From: Chitinophagaceae bacterium
GTDB taxonomy: Bacteria; Bacteroidota; Bacteroidia; Chitinophagales; UBA10324
Length of the DNA: 64,000 bases
Reading direction: 5' to 3'
Assembly (NCBI GenBank): GCA_016717285.1
Contig: JADKFU010000004.1
Coordinates: 1,111,412-1,175,411, forward strand
Below, piece by piece: positions 1 through 10,834 of this stretch (position 1 is the stretch's first letter; each line of letters begins with the position of its first letter). Both the position numbers and the translations under genes were made by a program. A model generated the notes under the pieces. That model had not been told where the DNA came from, did not search any database, and was given only the letters and a program-made list of their open reading frames with translations.

Positions 1-1062
1 CCAGGAATAAACGATGTATATATTGATAAGCATAAAAATGAAAACCGGCCAGAATATTTCTTTCCTTCTGATATATAAAAAGAGGAGACCAATCAATGCC
101 AGTGCCATCACCGGTGTGTAAACCAACCACCCGTTCTTAAACGTGAGCATGCCGAAATACAGATGTGGCTGTGTCCAGTCAAATCCCTGGTCCTGGTAAG
201 AATAATATACCCATTCGCCCGAAATTCTTTTCCAGTAAAGAACCTGCGGCAGTATAGCAATTCCAAATGCCACTGCACTAATGCACAGTTTCAGGCGGTG
301 CTGCCAGAGAAGTCGTAACCTTTCTGGAATTCCTTTCCATAAATTTATTCCCCATACAAATGGAATGATAAGGATTATGATTTCTGTTGGTCGTGTTACG
401 GTGGCAAGTCCGCATAAAAAACCAATTACCACACTCCCTGTAATGGAAGGTTTTTCATACCATTTTATCGTTAACCATATTACCAGGCAATAAATGGTAA
501 AAAGATAATTGTGCGACATCGGTCCTGCATAAGAAACATAGTTGAAATAATTTGTTGCAAGCACCAGCACCAGCAATACAACAGCAGTAATACGGTCGTC
601 AAAGTGTTTCAACAAATTTTTTCTCGCAAACCACAATCCGATCCATGCAACGAGAATGCTTCCGAAAGAAATCATCACCTGGTAGGGGTAAGAAAATCCA
701 TCCACTGCATATCCGCCTGCGTGCGCCCACAAATGAGCAACACCAAAAAATGGCAGGTACATCAGTGCCATGCCTATTGAATATTTCATCATATAGTTTC
801 CGCTGGGCAATTGGAACGCATTTCCGAATCCATCAACAGGATGATAGGTGTCAAGAATATGTTGCAGGTTGTGCAACTTGCTGATATCATCGTAGAAATA
901 AGAAGGCAGGTAGAGGTAATAACCCATCACATCCCAACTCAGCGTGGCTTCTGTTCCGGAAATAATCCACTTAGGATAAAGAAAGGCGCTAAACGTCAGG
1001 AAGAGAATACTAAACAGAAAGGCAATTAACGAAACAGGATGACTTTCTTTGGACTTCAGCAT
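1..1062 (-). CDS. GT-C-like polytopic membrane glycosyltransferase (3' end outside window)
   Basis: The reverse strand is open for 354 codons from an ATG at 1062 and runs off the window, so the C-terminus is missing. The protein starts with a positively charged stretch and a membrane helix (SLIAFLFSILFL), followed by a loop with SWDVMGYYLYLPSYFYDD. This resembles the acidic first loop of GT-C glycosyltransferases, which transfer sugars from lipid-linked donors at the membrane. About eight further hydrophobic segments alternate with short loops, and a TRPTE segment sits near residue 210. An in-frame ATG at 1131 would add 23 residues and cannot be excluded. The family assignment is by general architecture only; substrate and partner are unknown. 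Confidence 0.6.
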   Translation of the reverse strand, partial: MLKSKESHPVSLIAFLFSILFLTFSAFLYPKWIISGTEATLSWDVMGYYLYLPSYFYDDISKLHNLQHILDTYHPVDGFGNAFQLPSGNYMMKYSIGMALMYLPFFGVAHLWAHAGGYAVDGFSYPYQVMISFGSILVAWIGLWFARKNLLKHFDDRITAVVLLVLVLATNYFNYVSYAGPMSHNYLFTIYCLVIWLTIKWYEKPSITGSVVIGFLCGLATVTRPTEIIILIIPFVWGINLWKGIPERLRLLWQHRLKLCISAVAFGIAILPQVLYWKRISGEWVYYSYQDQGFDWTQPHLYFGMLTFKNGWLVYTPVMALALIGLLFLYIRRKEIFWPVFIFMLINIYIVYSW

Positions 1063-1160
1063 GAATGATTTTATTACCTGCAATCTGCGGGAAATTTCTT
1101 TCTCGTGCAAGAACCCACTCCGGTGGGGCATTTCAAATTGTCGGACGTCAGAGAAAATGG

Positions 1161-1485
1161 TCAGTTCTCAGATCTTTTGCTTTTTAAACTTATCATAGGA
1201 GAGTTAGCACTGTCCATCCACAGAACCGGTATTTTTTTGCTTTCACGCTTCAACTGCCACAGTCCTGCTTTTACTCCCTGGTCTCAAGTTGTTGTGCTTT
1301 GAGCCAGCGGGAATACACGGGGGCGGTGTAAGCAATTTGCAATGAGACAAAATACGCTGAAGTCATCCGATGACTGAGTGTGGCGGCATAATAATATTCG
1401 AGTCTGTGCCAGTTAAAGGATTGATAATGATTGTGAAAAATCAATCGTACCAGAAAAGAAAAAAATTAAATTGATTGACTTGCAT
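1161..1485 (-). pseudogene. Short frameshifted coding stretch, unknown product
   Basis: Reverse-strand reading gives a protein-like sequence of about 105 residues (includes FNWHRLEYYYAATLSHR and LWQLKRESKKIPVLWMDSAN) if two indels are repaired. One is in the T7 run after a possible ATG at 1485; the other is near the GGGAG around 1288. It lies directly upstream of the glycosyltransferase-like gene on the same strand and may be co-transcribed with it. I do not recognise a family. The composition (many aromatic and basic residues) looks coding, but the call depends on assuming indels. The rest of the 1063-1591 spacer shows nothing recognisable. Confidence 0.3.
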
Positions 1486-1591
1486 TACAAATGGTAAAGG
1501 ACAGCAAAAATAAGCCCTGCCAAAGTTTACACAACACGGCGCAACCTCATAACCGAAGTGCTATCTTTATACCTGAAAATTCCCCTGAACA

Positions 1592-4500
1592 ATGACAAAG
1601 CCGGAAGTATATAAACCCAAAAATAAAATACGTGTTGTAACTGCTGCTTCATTGTTCGATGGTCATGACGCTGCTATTAATATCATGCGCCGCATCATCC
1701 AATCGAGTGGTGCTGAAGTGATTCATCTCGGTCATGACAGGAGTGTGCAGGAAGTAGTGGATTGCGCCATTCAGGAAGACGCGCAGGCAATTGCCATGAC
1801 AAGTTACCAGGGTGGCCACATGGAATATTTCAAGTACATGTTTGATTTATTGAAGGAAAAAGGTTGTTCACATATCAAAATATTCGGCGGTGGAGGTGGC
1901 GTAATTCTTCCTGTAGAAATTGAAGAACTGCAACAATATGGAATCGCGCGCATCTATTCACCTGATGATGGGCGTGCCATGGGTTTGCAGGGAATGATCA
2001 ACGATATGTTGCAGCAATGTGATTTTCCAACAGGCATGCATTTGAATGGAGAAGTGAAGGAATTAAAAAACGTAATCCGCATGCCATTGCAACGCTTATT
2101 TCCGGCGCTGAAAATTTTCCGGAACAATCTAAATTGTTGCTGGATCAAGTGCATCAATTATCAAAAAGTACAAAACGCCGGTTCTCGGAATTACCGGAAC
2201 CGGTGGCGCAGGTAAATCTTCTTTAGTAGATGAATTGGTGAGAAGATTTTTAATAGACTTCAAAGAAAAAACGATCGCTATCATTTCCGTTGATCCTTCC
2301 AAACGTAAAACCGGCGGCGCGTTGTTGGGTGATCGCATCCGTATGAATTCAATTCGCAGCGAAAGAGTGTTTATGCGTTCGCTCGCTACACGTCAATCCA
2401 ATCTTGCATTGAGCAAGTATGTGAAGGAAGCTATTGACATTATAAAAGCCGCACAATTTGATCTCATCATGCTCGAAACTTCAGGCATTGGTCAAAGCGA
2501 CACTGAAATTATTGAACACAGCGATCTGAGCTTATATGTAATGACACCGGAATATGGAGCAGCATCACAGCTTGAGAAAATTGACATGCTTGATTTCGCC
2601 GACATTATTGCACTCAACAAGTTTGACAAACGCGGCGCACTCGATGCCATACGCGATGTGAAAAAACAATACAAACGCAATCACCAGTTGTGGGAAGTGG
2701 ACGACGAAGACATTCCCGTTTTCGGAACCATCGCTTCGCAGTTCAATGATCCCGGCATGAACCGGTTGTACAAATCGGTGATGGATAAAATTTCTGAAAA
2801 GACCGGTGCAGCATTGCAGCCTCACCTGGATATCACGAAGGAGATGAGTGAAAAAATTTACATCATTCCTCCTGCGCGCACACGATACCTGAGTGAAATT
2901 TCAGAAAATAACCGCAAATATGATCAATGGGTGGTGCAGCAAAGTGATGTTGCACAGAAACTTTTTGCTTTAAACACATCAAGAAATATTTTTGAAACCA
3001 CATCAGAAAACACCGGCGAAAAGACAACGGCAATTGCTTATGTGAATGCGCACTATTCCAATCTTGAGTTATTATTAGATGGTCAAAACAGGAAACTGCT
3101 GGAAGGATGGGAAGAGAAATGCAAAAATTACCGTGATGAATTCTATGTCTATAAAGTTCGTGGCAAAGACATCAAAGTGAAAACACATACGGAATCTCTT
3201 TCTCACAGTCAAATTACAAAAGTTGCTACTCCGAAATTTGAAGCATGGGGAGAAATCCTGAAATGGGTGTTGAAAGAAAATTTTCCTGGGGAATTTCCAT
3301 ACACAGCCGGCATCTATCCATTCAAGCGCGAAGGTGAAGATCCGACTCGTATGTTTGCCGGTGAAGGTGGACCCGAACGCACCAACAAACGATTCCATTA
3401 TGTTTCATTAGGTCTTCCTGCGAAGAGATTGTCTACTGCATTTGATTCCGTTACACTCTACGGACAGGATCCTGAATACCGTCCCGATATTTACGGCAAG
3501 ATTGGTAACAGCGGTGTTTCTATTTGTTGTCTGGATGATGCAAAGAAATTATACAGCGGCTTCAACCTCGCTGATGCAAAAACTTCTGTATCGATGACCA
3601 TCAATGGTCCCGCAGCAATCATCACCGGATTTTTTATGAATGCTGCGATTGATCAGCAATGCGAGTTGTATATTAAAGAACATGGACTCACCGAAATTGT
3701 GAATGAAAAGATTGCAGAAATTTATAAACGAAAAGCTACCAAACGACCTGCTTACCAGGGATCATTGCCTGAAGGAAACAACGGATTAGGATTGATGTTG
3801 CTCGGTGTAACCGGCGATCAGGTATTGGAAGCAGACGTTTACAAAAAAATAAAAGAAAATACCTTGCACCAGGTTCGTGGAACTGTGCAGGCAGATATCC
3901 TGAAAGAAGACCAGGCACAGAACACCTGCATTTTCTCTACTGAATTCTCCTTGCGGTTGATGGGGGATGTACAGGATTATTTCATCAAACAAAAGGTGCG
4001 CAATTTTTACAGCGTGTCTATTTCCGGCTATCATATTGCTGAAGCCGGTGCTAATCCAATCACTCAACTGGCATTTACATTGGCCAATGGATTTACGTAC
4101 GTGGAATATTATTTAAGTCGCGGCATGAATATTAACGACTTCGCGCCTAATCTTTCCTTCTTCTTTTCAAATGGCATTGACCCGGAATATGCAGTGATTG
4201 GAAGAGTGGCCAGGAGAATCTGGGCCAAAGCCATGAAGTTGAAATACGGTGCGAATGAAAGATCACAGATGCTGAAGTACCACATTCAAACCAGCGGCCG
4301 TTCGTTGCATGCACAGGAAATTGATTTCAATGATATCCGCACTACGCTACAGGCACTGTATGCCATTTATGACAATTGCAATTCACTCCATACTAACGCA
4401 TATGATGAAGCCATCACTACACCAACCGAAGGAAGCGTACGTCGTGCAATGGCCATCCAATTGATCATCAATCGGGAATTGGGTTTGGCGAAAAATGAAA

Positions 4501-4976
4501 ATCCGATGCAGGGATCTTTTATCACAGAAGAACTTACTGATTTAGTAGAAGAAGCAGTGCTTGCGGAATTTGATCGCATCACGGAACGTGGCGGCGTGTT
4601 AGGTGCAATGGAAACCATGTATCAACGTGGAAAAATTCAGGAAGAGAGCATGTACTATGAAACATTAAAACATAATGGCGAATATCCGATCATAGGTGTC
4701 AATACCTTCTTAAGTTCAAAAGGATCTCCTACAATTATTCCTTCGGAAGTGATTCGTGCAACCACTGAAGAAAAGGAATACCAGATCAACATGTTGGGTG
4801 AATTACACACTACCTATAACGACGTAACGCCGCAGCTTTTATCAAAACTCCAATCTACTGCCATTCAAAACAAAAACATGTTTGAAGCACTTATGGATGC
4901 AACGAAATATTGTTCGCTGGGACAGATTACGAATGCATTGTTTGAAGTAGGTGGGCAATACAGGAGGAATATGTAA
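1592..4976 (+). CDS. icmF: Fused isobutyryl-CoA mutase (IcmF-type methylmalonyl-CoA mutase family), two frameshifts
   Basis: Adenosylcobalamin enzyme that interconverts isobutyryl-CoA and n-butyryl-CoA (or related acyl-CoAs) and carries its own G-protein chaperone. Domain order is diagnostic: an N-terminal B12-binding domain with DGHDAAINIMRR and a glycine-rich GGGGG loop; a MeaB/ArgK-like GTPase domain with Walker A GTGGAGKSS (about 2196-2222), SVDPSKR and NKFD; then the mutase barrel with AGIYPFKREGEDPTRMFAGE and TINGPA. The repaired length is about 1128 residues, normal for IcmF. The frame is lost twice, each time by one base, in the A6 run at 2065-2070 and in an A run near 2163-2175. Both are probably sequencing errors, because every domain motif is intact. 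No neighbour belongs to the same pathway. Confidence 0.93.
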
Positions 4977-5347
4977 TTTTTTTTCTCTTGCAGTCGTTAC
5001 ACCTGGCTTAGAAAACGTCAACAATAATAAGCTTGCAGGAAAAACCACAATTTATTTTCCCGGAATTATCCCTATCAAAGTTTGCCCATTACTCCAGTAA
5101 GAAAATAACGAACGGGAAAATTTGCACAGCATTTGGATAGATTAAGCAGCCGGACTCTTCTCTGAATCTTGTTATAGCTACGGTATATGCAAAAAAGCAA
5201 AGTGAATGGTTGCTTCTCTATCCGGAATATGATTTACTGAGTAAAATTAATATTCCCCGCCTTTCTTAAATTTCTTTCGCCTTATTTATGGAATCCTCCT
5301 GAACTCCCGCATCTATCAGCAGTCAATCATTCAAAACCTGGCTGCAA
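4977..5347. other. Spacer with no recognised gene
   Basis: A 371-base gap between icmF and the RnfD-like gene. I see no convincing coding frame, no tRNA-like arm structure and no strong terminator hairpin. It presumably holds the promoter of the downstream pair, but no clear Bacteroidota TTTG / TAnnTTTG promoter pair could be chosen. Confidence 0.4.
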
Positions 5348-6202
5348 ATGGATTTACCTGTCATCACAATCGCTCCTGAAAGAAGTGCAGTCATTCGAAA
5401 ATTGGATTCATTTGTCTATTGGTTCAACAGTGATGCACGGCACTATCAGCTGGTGTTTTTAACCAGCTTTCTCTGTTATGGCATTTCAATGCTCCAATGG
5501 GAATATGAACCTGTTGTTTTTGCCGCTGCTTTCAGCACGTGCTTCATCACACAATATCTTTTTATAGTTTTTAAAACTCAGGATCTGCATTCATTAAAGA
5601 GTGCGATGATTTCCGCATTGAGCTTGTGTTTGTTGCTTAAGACAAATGATCCTTTAATCATGACACTTGCAGGAATTCTCAGTATCTCCGGCAAATTTAT
5701 TTTTCGCTGGAATGGAAAGCATTTTTTTAATCCTACCAATTTTGGAATTATCACCACCATCCTGATTACCGGAAGCGCATGGATTTCTCCCGGCCAATGG
5801 GGAAGTGACGGACAGCTTGTCTTTTGCATCGGATTACTTGGCTTCACAATATTGCTGAATGTGAAACGGCTTGATATAGCCATCACGTTCTTTAGTGTAT
5901 TCTGCATCTTAAATTTTATCAGGAGCGTTTCAGTGATTGGCTGGACAACAGATGTTTTCATTCACCAATTCAGCAGTGGCACCTTACTGCTTTTCACCTT
6001 CTTCATGATTACAGATCCTGTTTCAACACCTTCACATCAAATCGCGCGCATCATCTGGGGCGCATTGGTTGCCTTGCTGGCATTCTATCTTTCTGCCTAT
6101 CAATTTGTGAATGGCGCGCCACTTTGGGCCTTGTTTTTTCTTTCACCGTCAACTATTCTTTTCAATAAATTTTTTCCTCACTCTAAATTTTCATGGTCAT
6201 GA
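5348..6202 (+). CDS. Stand-alone RnfD/NqrB-like membrane protein
   Basis: Polytopic protein of 284 residues in the NqrB/RnfD/YbjI-type superfamily, whose members are membrane subunits of Na+- or H+-translocating electron-transfer complexes that bind flavin. Visible support: about nine hydrophobic helices, the family-like FFNPTNFGI segment in the middle, and a C-terminal FFMITDPVSTPSHQIARIIWG that matches the conserved TDPVTxP turn and following helix. None of the other Rnf or Nqr subunits is nearby, so it is unlikely to be part of a classical complex. Its stop overlaps the start of the DUF2330 gene (ATGA at 6199-6202), so the two are translationally coupled and probably work together. I do not see the flavinylated SGAT-type site clearly. 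Confidence 0.75.
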   Translation: MDLPVITIAPERSAVIRKLDSFVYWFNSDARHYQLVFLTSFLCYGISMLQWEYEPVVFAAAFSTCFITQYLFIVFKTQDLHSLKSAMISALSLCLLLKTNDPLIMTLAGILSISGKFIFRWNGKHFFNPTNFGIITTILITGSAWISPGQWGSDGQLVFCIGLLGFTILLNVKRLDIAITFFSVFCILNFIRSVSVIGWTTDVFIHQFSSGTLLLFTFFMITDPVSTPSHQIARIIWGALVALLAFYLSAYQFVNGAPLWALFFLSPSTILFNKFFPHSKFSWS

Positions 6203-7811
6203 AAAAGCTGTTTAAAAATCAAAGTGCATTCTTATCAGGAATGAAACCAGGTCGATTCAGGATTGCCTTCCTCACATTGATGTGGGTCGCGATACTATTG
6301 AGCCATTCTCAAAATGCTTCAGCCTTCTGTGGATTTTATGTGGCTAAGGCGGATGCAACGTTGTTCAATAAAACCTCACAGGTAATACTGGTGCGGGAAG
6401 GTAACCGCACCACCATCACCATGTCGAGCGATTTTGAAGGCGACGTGAAAGACTTTGCCATGGTGGTTCCTGTTCCTGTTGTGTTAAAGCGGGATGAAAT
6501 AAGAACAGTGAATGCGCAGATATTCGCAACGCTTGACGCGTATTCAGGACCACGGTTGGTGGAATATTATGATGAGAATCCTTGCGCACCCAGGGTTCTT
6601 CATGAAATGAGCCTCTCAAAAATGTCGATGGCGGATGTAGTTGCCGGAGTCGAAAGCAAATCAGAAGATGATGGCTACAAAGTAAGGATTGAAGCGCGTT
6701 ATAGTGTTGATGAATATGATGTGCTCTTGCTGTCTGCAGAAGAATCTTCAGGGCTTGAAAGATGGCTTACTGCAAACGGATATAAAATTCCCGAAGGTGC
6801 GCGTGAGGTTTTGCAGCCTTACATCAACAGTGGTATGAAATTTTTCGTGGTGAAAGTGAACCAGCAAGAGTTAAAGAAAAGGGGGAACCTCTTTTTTGAG
6901 TCCGCTGCAAATCTCTTTTAACTCACCTAAATTCATGTTGCCTATCCGGTTGGGAATGGCTAATGCGAAAGGTTCACAGGACATGATCGTATATGCATTC
7001 ACTCCGAATGGACGAGTGGAAACCACCAACTACCGAACGGTAAAAGTGCCAACCGATAAAAATGTTCCGGAGTTTGTACAAAGTTATTTCGGACAATTCT
7101 ATGTTGATACCTACCGTAAAAACCGTCGCGAGCAAGGTGCTGCCAATGTATACCTGGAATATGCATGGGATGTAAGCAGCAGCGTAACGCAGTTCTGTGA
7201 TCCTTGTACGGGCACGCCTCCGATGTTACAGGATTTCATAACTGCGGGAGTTGATTGGGTGCAGCAATATCACTATGGTTACAACGGTAGTGTATTCTTC
7301 ACCAGGTTACATGTAACGTACGATCGCAAAAGTTTTCCGCAGGATTTACAATTTCAGGAAACACCTAACCGGGAAAATTTTCAGGCACGTTATATCATCA
7401 CGCATCCTGCTTATGGTGAGTACACCTGTGCAGAGGGCAAGAAATATCTTCAGGAGGTTCGTCAACGCCGTGAAAGAGAGTTGCAGCAATTGGCGATGTT
7501 AACAGGCTGGGAGACTTCAACATACAATGCATATGTAAATACCTTTAACTATTACCCTGAAGGCAGTCCCACGTATCACAAAACGGTTGTTCCGCCTGCC
7601 AGGAAAAAATTTGCTTCCTGATTCAGCAAGCCTTCCTGTTCCAGGAAAAGATCCCAATCAAATTGAACAAGGAGCTTTTAATGTTCCATTTGATGATGAT
7701 TCATCGGGAAATGACAATGGAATGGGTTCCGGACAATGGACGATGATTGGTATGGGTGTCTTGTTATTCCTCCTGGTTTTTTCGGGAAGGAAAAAGGCGG
7801 TTGCGAAATAA
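6199..7811 (+). CDS. DUF2330 domain protein, secreted and C-terminally membrane-anchored, two frameshifts
   Basis: N-terminal signal sequence (helix LTLMWVAILL then NASA|FCGFYVA). The mature start FCGFYVAKADATLFN and VREGNRTTITMSSDF are typical of DUF2330, a family of unknown function found in envelope proteins. The frame shifts by +1 near 6885-6890 (G5 run) and near 7605 (A6 run). After repair the protein is about 537 residues and ends in a glycine/aspartate-rich spacer and a hydrophobic helix plus basic tail (VLLFLLVFSGRKKAVAK), consistent with a C-terminal anchor. The ATG at 6199 was preferred over 6193 because it gives the usual ATGA overlap with the RnfD-like gene. The pairing suggests a periplasmic partner of that protein; function is inferred only from context. 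Confidence 0.8.
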
Positions 7812-8001
7812 TGTTGAAAGGATTGGGAATCTCAAGCATAGAAAGACCACTTCTTACACTATGATACTATTCTGGCAAACGCCGCAACCTTTTGACCATT
7901 AAAAACGTCAATCATTAATGGTGGAGAAAATCAGTTTCAACAAACTGATTGTTCTCCTCCAATAATTTGCTATACATTTCAATTCATCATATTCCGGGTT
8001 C

Positions 8002-9354
8002 ATGAGCGGATGTTCAAGGCGATTTCTTAATAACAGTGCAACCTTTAAACGGTTAATAGGGCTTCTCTTTCTTTTGTATTCGCAAAATGCACTCGCACAA
8101 TTTTCACCTGAAACAGCAAACAATTATTGGAGTGTAAATCATGCAATGCATGATAAAGCAGCAAAAAATATTATAAAATCAAAAGTAGCCTTTGGAGAAG
8201 TTGACCAGTTTTTGAAAGATGGTAGAACATATTCTCAAGATGTCAACAAAGGTTTTTTTGGATGGGATCGCCGCACGAAAGAAGGTATTCAGTTGTTCGC
8301 GCTTATTTTAGTACCCCGTGATTACACCCCGGAAAAAAAATGGCCTGTGCGTGTTGTGTTGCATGGTGATATTTCGCACATGGATGCTTATAACGTATTC
8401 CGCTTTATTGATACCACGCTTCAGAGCTACAAGGAGGTGGAAGAAATCAGGATTTATCCCTCAGGTTATTTTGCAGCACGATGGTATTATAAAATCCAGT
8501 ATGAAAACATCATGTACTTGCTGGATTCAGTCAAGCAGTTGTACAATGTGAACGAAAACCTCATTTCAATGAGTGGTTTTTCTGATGGCGGAACCGGAAC
8601 CTATGCCTTCGTCAATTACAACGTAACGCCCTTCAATTGTTTTTTGCCTTACATCGGAAGCTGCGGTTCGTTAAAGGTGCTTGGAAAAAGACAGGTCTAT
8701 TTTAATAACTACCGCAATAAGCCCATGTTTATCGTAAACGGCAAATTGGATCAAACTTTCCCTCCTCATATTGTTGTTCCCTATGTGGAAGCGATTCAGC
8801 GGCTCAACAATGTGGTTTCCTTTTTCATGATTGACACGTGTGACCATACACTTCGTTGGCTGCCGCAGTATAAGGATACAATCGATCGCTTTATTCTGGA
8901 GCATACCAGGAATCCAAACCCTTCACACTTAGTCTGGCAAACGGACAATGCCAACATGTTTAACCGTAATCACTGGGCGTTAATTACCGGTATCGGAAAA
9001 TCAGAAAGCAATTCAGTTTCCTTGATTGACTACAATGAAATAATTGCAGACGGGAAATATTTACAGGCGTTCCGTCGCGATAGCTTATCAGGAATTATTG
9101 ACGTAACGGCATCAGGAAACACCATCAATGTTTTAACGAAAAATATAACCTCATACACTTTGTTGTTATCGCCTGATCAATTTGATTTTTCACAACCTTT
9201 TAAGATCACGACCAATAATGTAATTTCATTTGAAGGCATGATACAAAAAGATGTTGAGACATTATTAAAATGGAATAGCATTGATAATGACCGTACAATG
9301 CTATATGCTGCCGAGAAAGAAATTGTGGTAGGCAAGGTATTTAAGCCGAAGTAG
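8002..9354 (+). CDS. Secreted alpha/beta-hydrolase (esterase/peptidase-like)
   Basis: 450 residues with a signal peptide (RLIGLLFLLYSQNALAQ). The hydrolase domain shows WPVRVVLHGD (oxyanion-hole region), the nucleophile elbow GFSDGG (Ser in G-F-S-D-G), an acidic residue in MFIVNGKLDQTFP, and a catalytic His in DTCDHTLRW. This is the order Ser-Asp-His of esterase-D/PHB-depolymerase-like or prolyl-oligopeptidase-like enzymes. A C-terminal region of about 130 residues is probably a beta-sandwich accessory domain. The substrate cannot be read from the sequence. It is a single gene with spacers on both sides. Confidence 0.75.
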   Translation: MSGCSRRFLNNSATFKRLIGLLFLLYSQNALAQFSPETANNYWSVNHAMHDKAAKNIIKSKVAFGEVDQFLKDGRTYSQDVNKGFFGWDRRTKEGIQLFALILVPRDYTPEKKWPVRVVLHGDISHMDAYNVFRFIDTTLQSYKEVEEIRIYPSGYFAARWYYKIQYENIMYLLDSVKQLYNVNENLISMSGFSDGGTGTYAFVNYNVTPFNCFLPYIGSCGSLKVLGKRQVYFNNYRNKPMFIVNGKLDQTFPPHIVVPYVEAIQRLNNVVSFFMIDTCDHTLRWLPQYKDTIDRFILEHTRNPNPSHLVWQTDNANMFNRNHWALITGIGKSESNSVSLIDYNEIIADGKYLQAFRRDSLSGIIDVTASGNTINVLTKNITSYTLLLSPDQFDFSQPFKITTNNVISFEGMIQKDVETLLKWNSIDNDRTMLYAAEKEIVVGKVFKPK

Positions 9355-9440
9355 TTATTGGTTATTGGGCATTTGTCATTGAGTCATTGAATCATTAAGA
9401 CTTTGGTCACTGCTCATTAGACACTAAGTCGTTAGTAATT
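9355..9440. repeat. Degenerate CATT/GTCATTGG-type intergenic repeat
   Basis: The spacer after the hydrolase gene is built of loosely repeated TTGGTTATTGGGCATT, GTCATTGAGTCATTGAATCATT and CATTAGACACTAAGTCGTTAG units. Similar text occurs in spacers at about 13.3, 20.7 and 62.1 kb, so it looks like a dispersed non-coding family, not chance sequence. Confidence 0.5.
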
Positions 9441-9503
9441 GTTCGCCAGCGTTTTGTTGATACTATTTAATTTGCTGTTAGCTTTAGCATCTGGATAGTA
9501 AAA

Positions 9504-10823
9504 ATGCAGAACAATAAAATGATGACTGCTTGCTCATTCATTTCATTTTGCTTCAGGCAACTGATGAGTGTCAGGAATTTGCTGTTCATGATTGCAATAC
9601 TGATTAATGATTCCTCATTTGCCCAGAAATTTTCGCCAGGGTATGTGCTCCTCAACAATGGCGATACGCTTCATGGTTTGGTTGAAACAGAAAATTGGGT
9701 GAAAGCTCCAGTGAAAGTCCGGTTTAAAAAATCTCCGGACTCGGAAGTGCATACCTACTCTCCGTTGCTCATCCGGTCTTTTCGAATCAAAGACGGTGAC
9801 TGGTATTTTAGTTTCGTTGGTGATATTGATCCTTCCTCTTTGCTCGATGACCAGTTGGATTATAATCCATTTCCGGATACGATGCGGGTATTCATGTTTA
9901 TCCGTTCGGTAGTGATGGGAAAGATTTGTCTTTATTATGCACGTGATTTGAATGACAGAGTCCACTTGTTTATTCAAAAAGATGAAGGAGTGATAACCGA
10001 ACTGAAGTACAAAAAATATTACGTGGATGAACGTGTAGTGGCAGATTACCGCAATGAAATTACGCGGCGTGCTATCATGGCCAACCAGATATACAAGGAA
10101 CAACTTACCAACCTTATGGCTGATTGTCCTGCTGTGGCAACGGGCATTGTATCGAGACCGCTTTCCTATTCAAAAAACGATATCATGAAACTGGTGCTGG
10201 AATACAATCGGTGCAAATCCACCAAAACAAATTATAAAGAAGAGAAAGAATCCTGGCGGTTCGAGGTGCGTGGGCACGCCGGTATCAACTATGCAGGACT
10301 GAAATTCCAAAGTACTTCCAATACCTATGTCGGTGAATCGCAATTCGACAAAAGCATTGGGTACATGTTTGGCATCTCACTCAACGCTGTATTACCACGA
10401 ACGAATAACGGTTGGGGATTTTTCAATGTATTGTTCATTCGAGATTTTAATTCACAGGGAATGTCCGGAACAGCGCTGTTCAAGGAACAGTTGCCTGTGA
10501 AGATGGAACTCATCTACGCAAAACTGGGTACGATGGCGCGTTATCAGTTTACAAAATCTACTGTGCAACCATTTCTGGAAGCCGGCATTACGAATGGAAT
10601 AGCACTTAAATCCACCAACTTCCAAACGGACACTTCAGGCGTAACTCAAAACTTTATACAATACTTCAGAAATTACGAGCAGGGTTTATTGTTTGGCACC
10701 GGCGTACAATGGAAAGATTTTTCGTGGGATGTTCAGTTGGAATTTTCCAATGCGATGTCAGGATATTCTGATGTCAAAAGCTCTTTTACTACTTTGTATG
10801 CGACGATGAGCTATAAGTTCTAA
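9504..10823 (+). CDS. Outer-membrane beta-barrel protein, unknown function
   Basis: 439 residues. A signal peptide precedes KFSPGYVLLNNGDTLHGLVE, a start seen in many uncharacterised Bacteroidota envelope proteins. The N-terminal half (about 40-220) is a soluble domain. The C-terminal half (about 250-439) has alternating hydrophobic strands with frequent aromatic and glycine residues and ends in TLYATMSYKF, the terminal-Phe signature of Bam-assembled barrels. The internal ATG at 9564 would leave a cleaner signal peptide (NLLFMIAILINDSSFAQ) and could be the true start. Convergent with the DUF817 gene 12 bases downstream. Confidence 0.65.
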   Translation: MQNNKMMTACSFISFCFRQLMSVRNLLFMIAILINDSSFAQKFSPGYVLLNNGDTLHGLVETENWVKAPVKVRFKKSPDSEVHTYSPLLIRSFRIKDGDWYFSFVGDIDPSSLLDDQLDYNPFPDTMRVFMFIRSVVMGKICLYYARDLNDRVHLFIQKDEGVITELKYKKYYVDERVVADYRNEITRRAIMANQIYKEQLTNLMADCPAVATGIVSRPLSYSKNDIMKLVLEYNRCKSTKTNYKEEKESWRFEVRGHAGINYAGLKFQSTSNTYVGESQFDKSIGYMFGISLNAVLPRTNNGWGFFNVLFIRDFNSQGMSGTALFKEQLPVKMELIYAKLGTMARYQFTKSTVQPFLEAGITNGIALKSTNFQTDTSGVTQNFIQYFRNYEQGLLFGTGVQWKDFSWDVQLEFSNAMSGYSDVKSSFTTLYATMSYKF

Positions 10824-10834
10824 GTGATTTTTTA

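Noticed and set aside
281..1302. Several forward-strand frames over the first kilobase
   Set aside because: They are shadows of the long open frame on the reverse strand, which gives a coherent membrane protein.
1592..4976. Separate B12-binding protein and mutase genes
   Set aside because: The G-domain Walker A lies between the two reading frames and the linker is readable in a third frame, so it is one fused gene with two indels.
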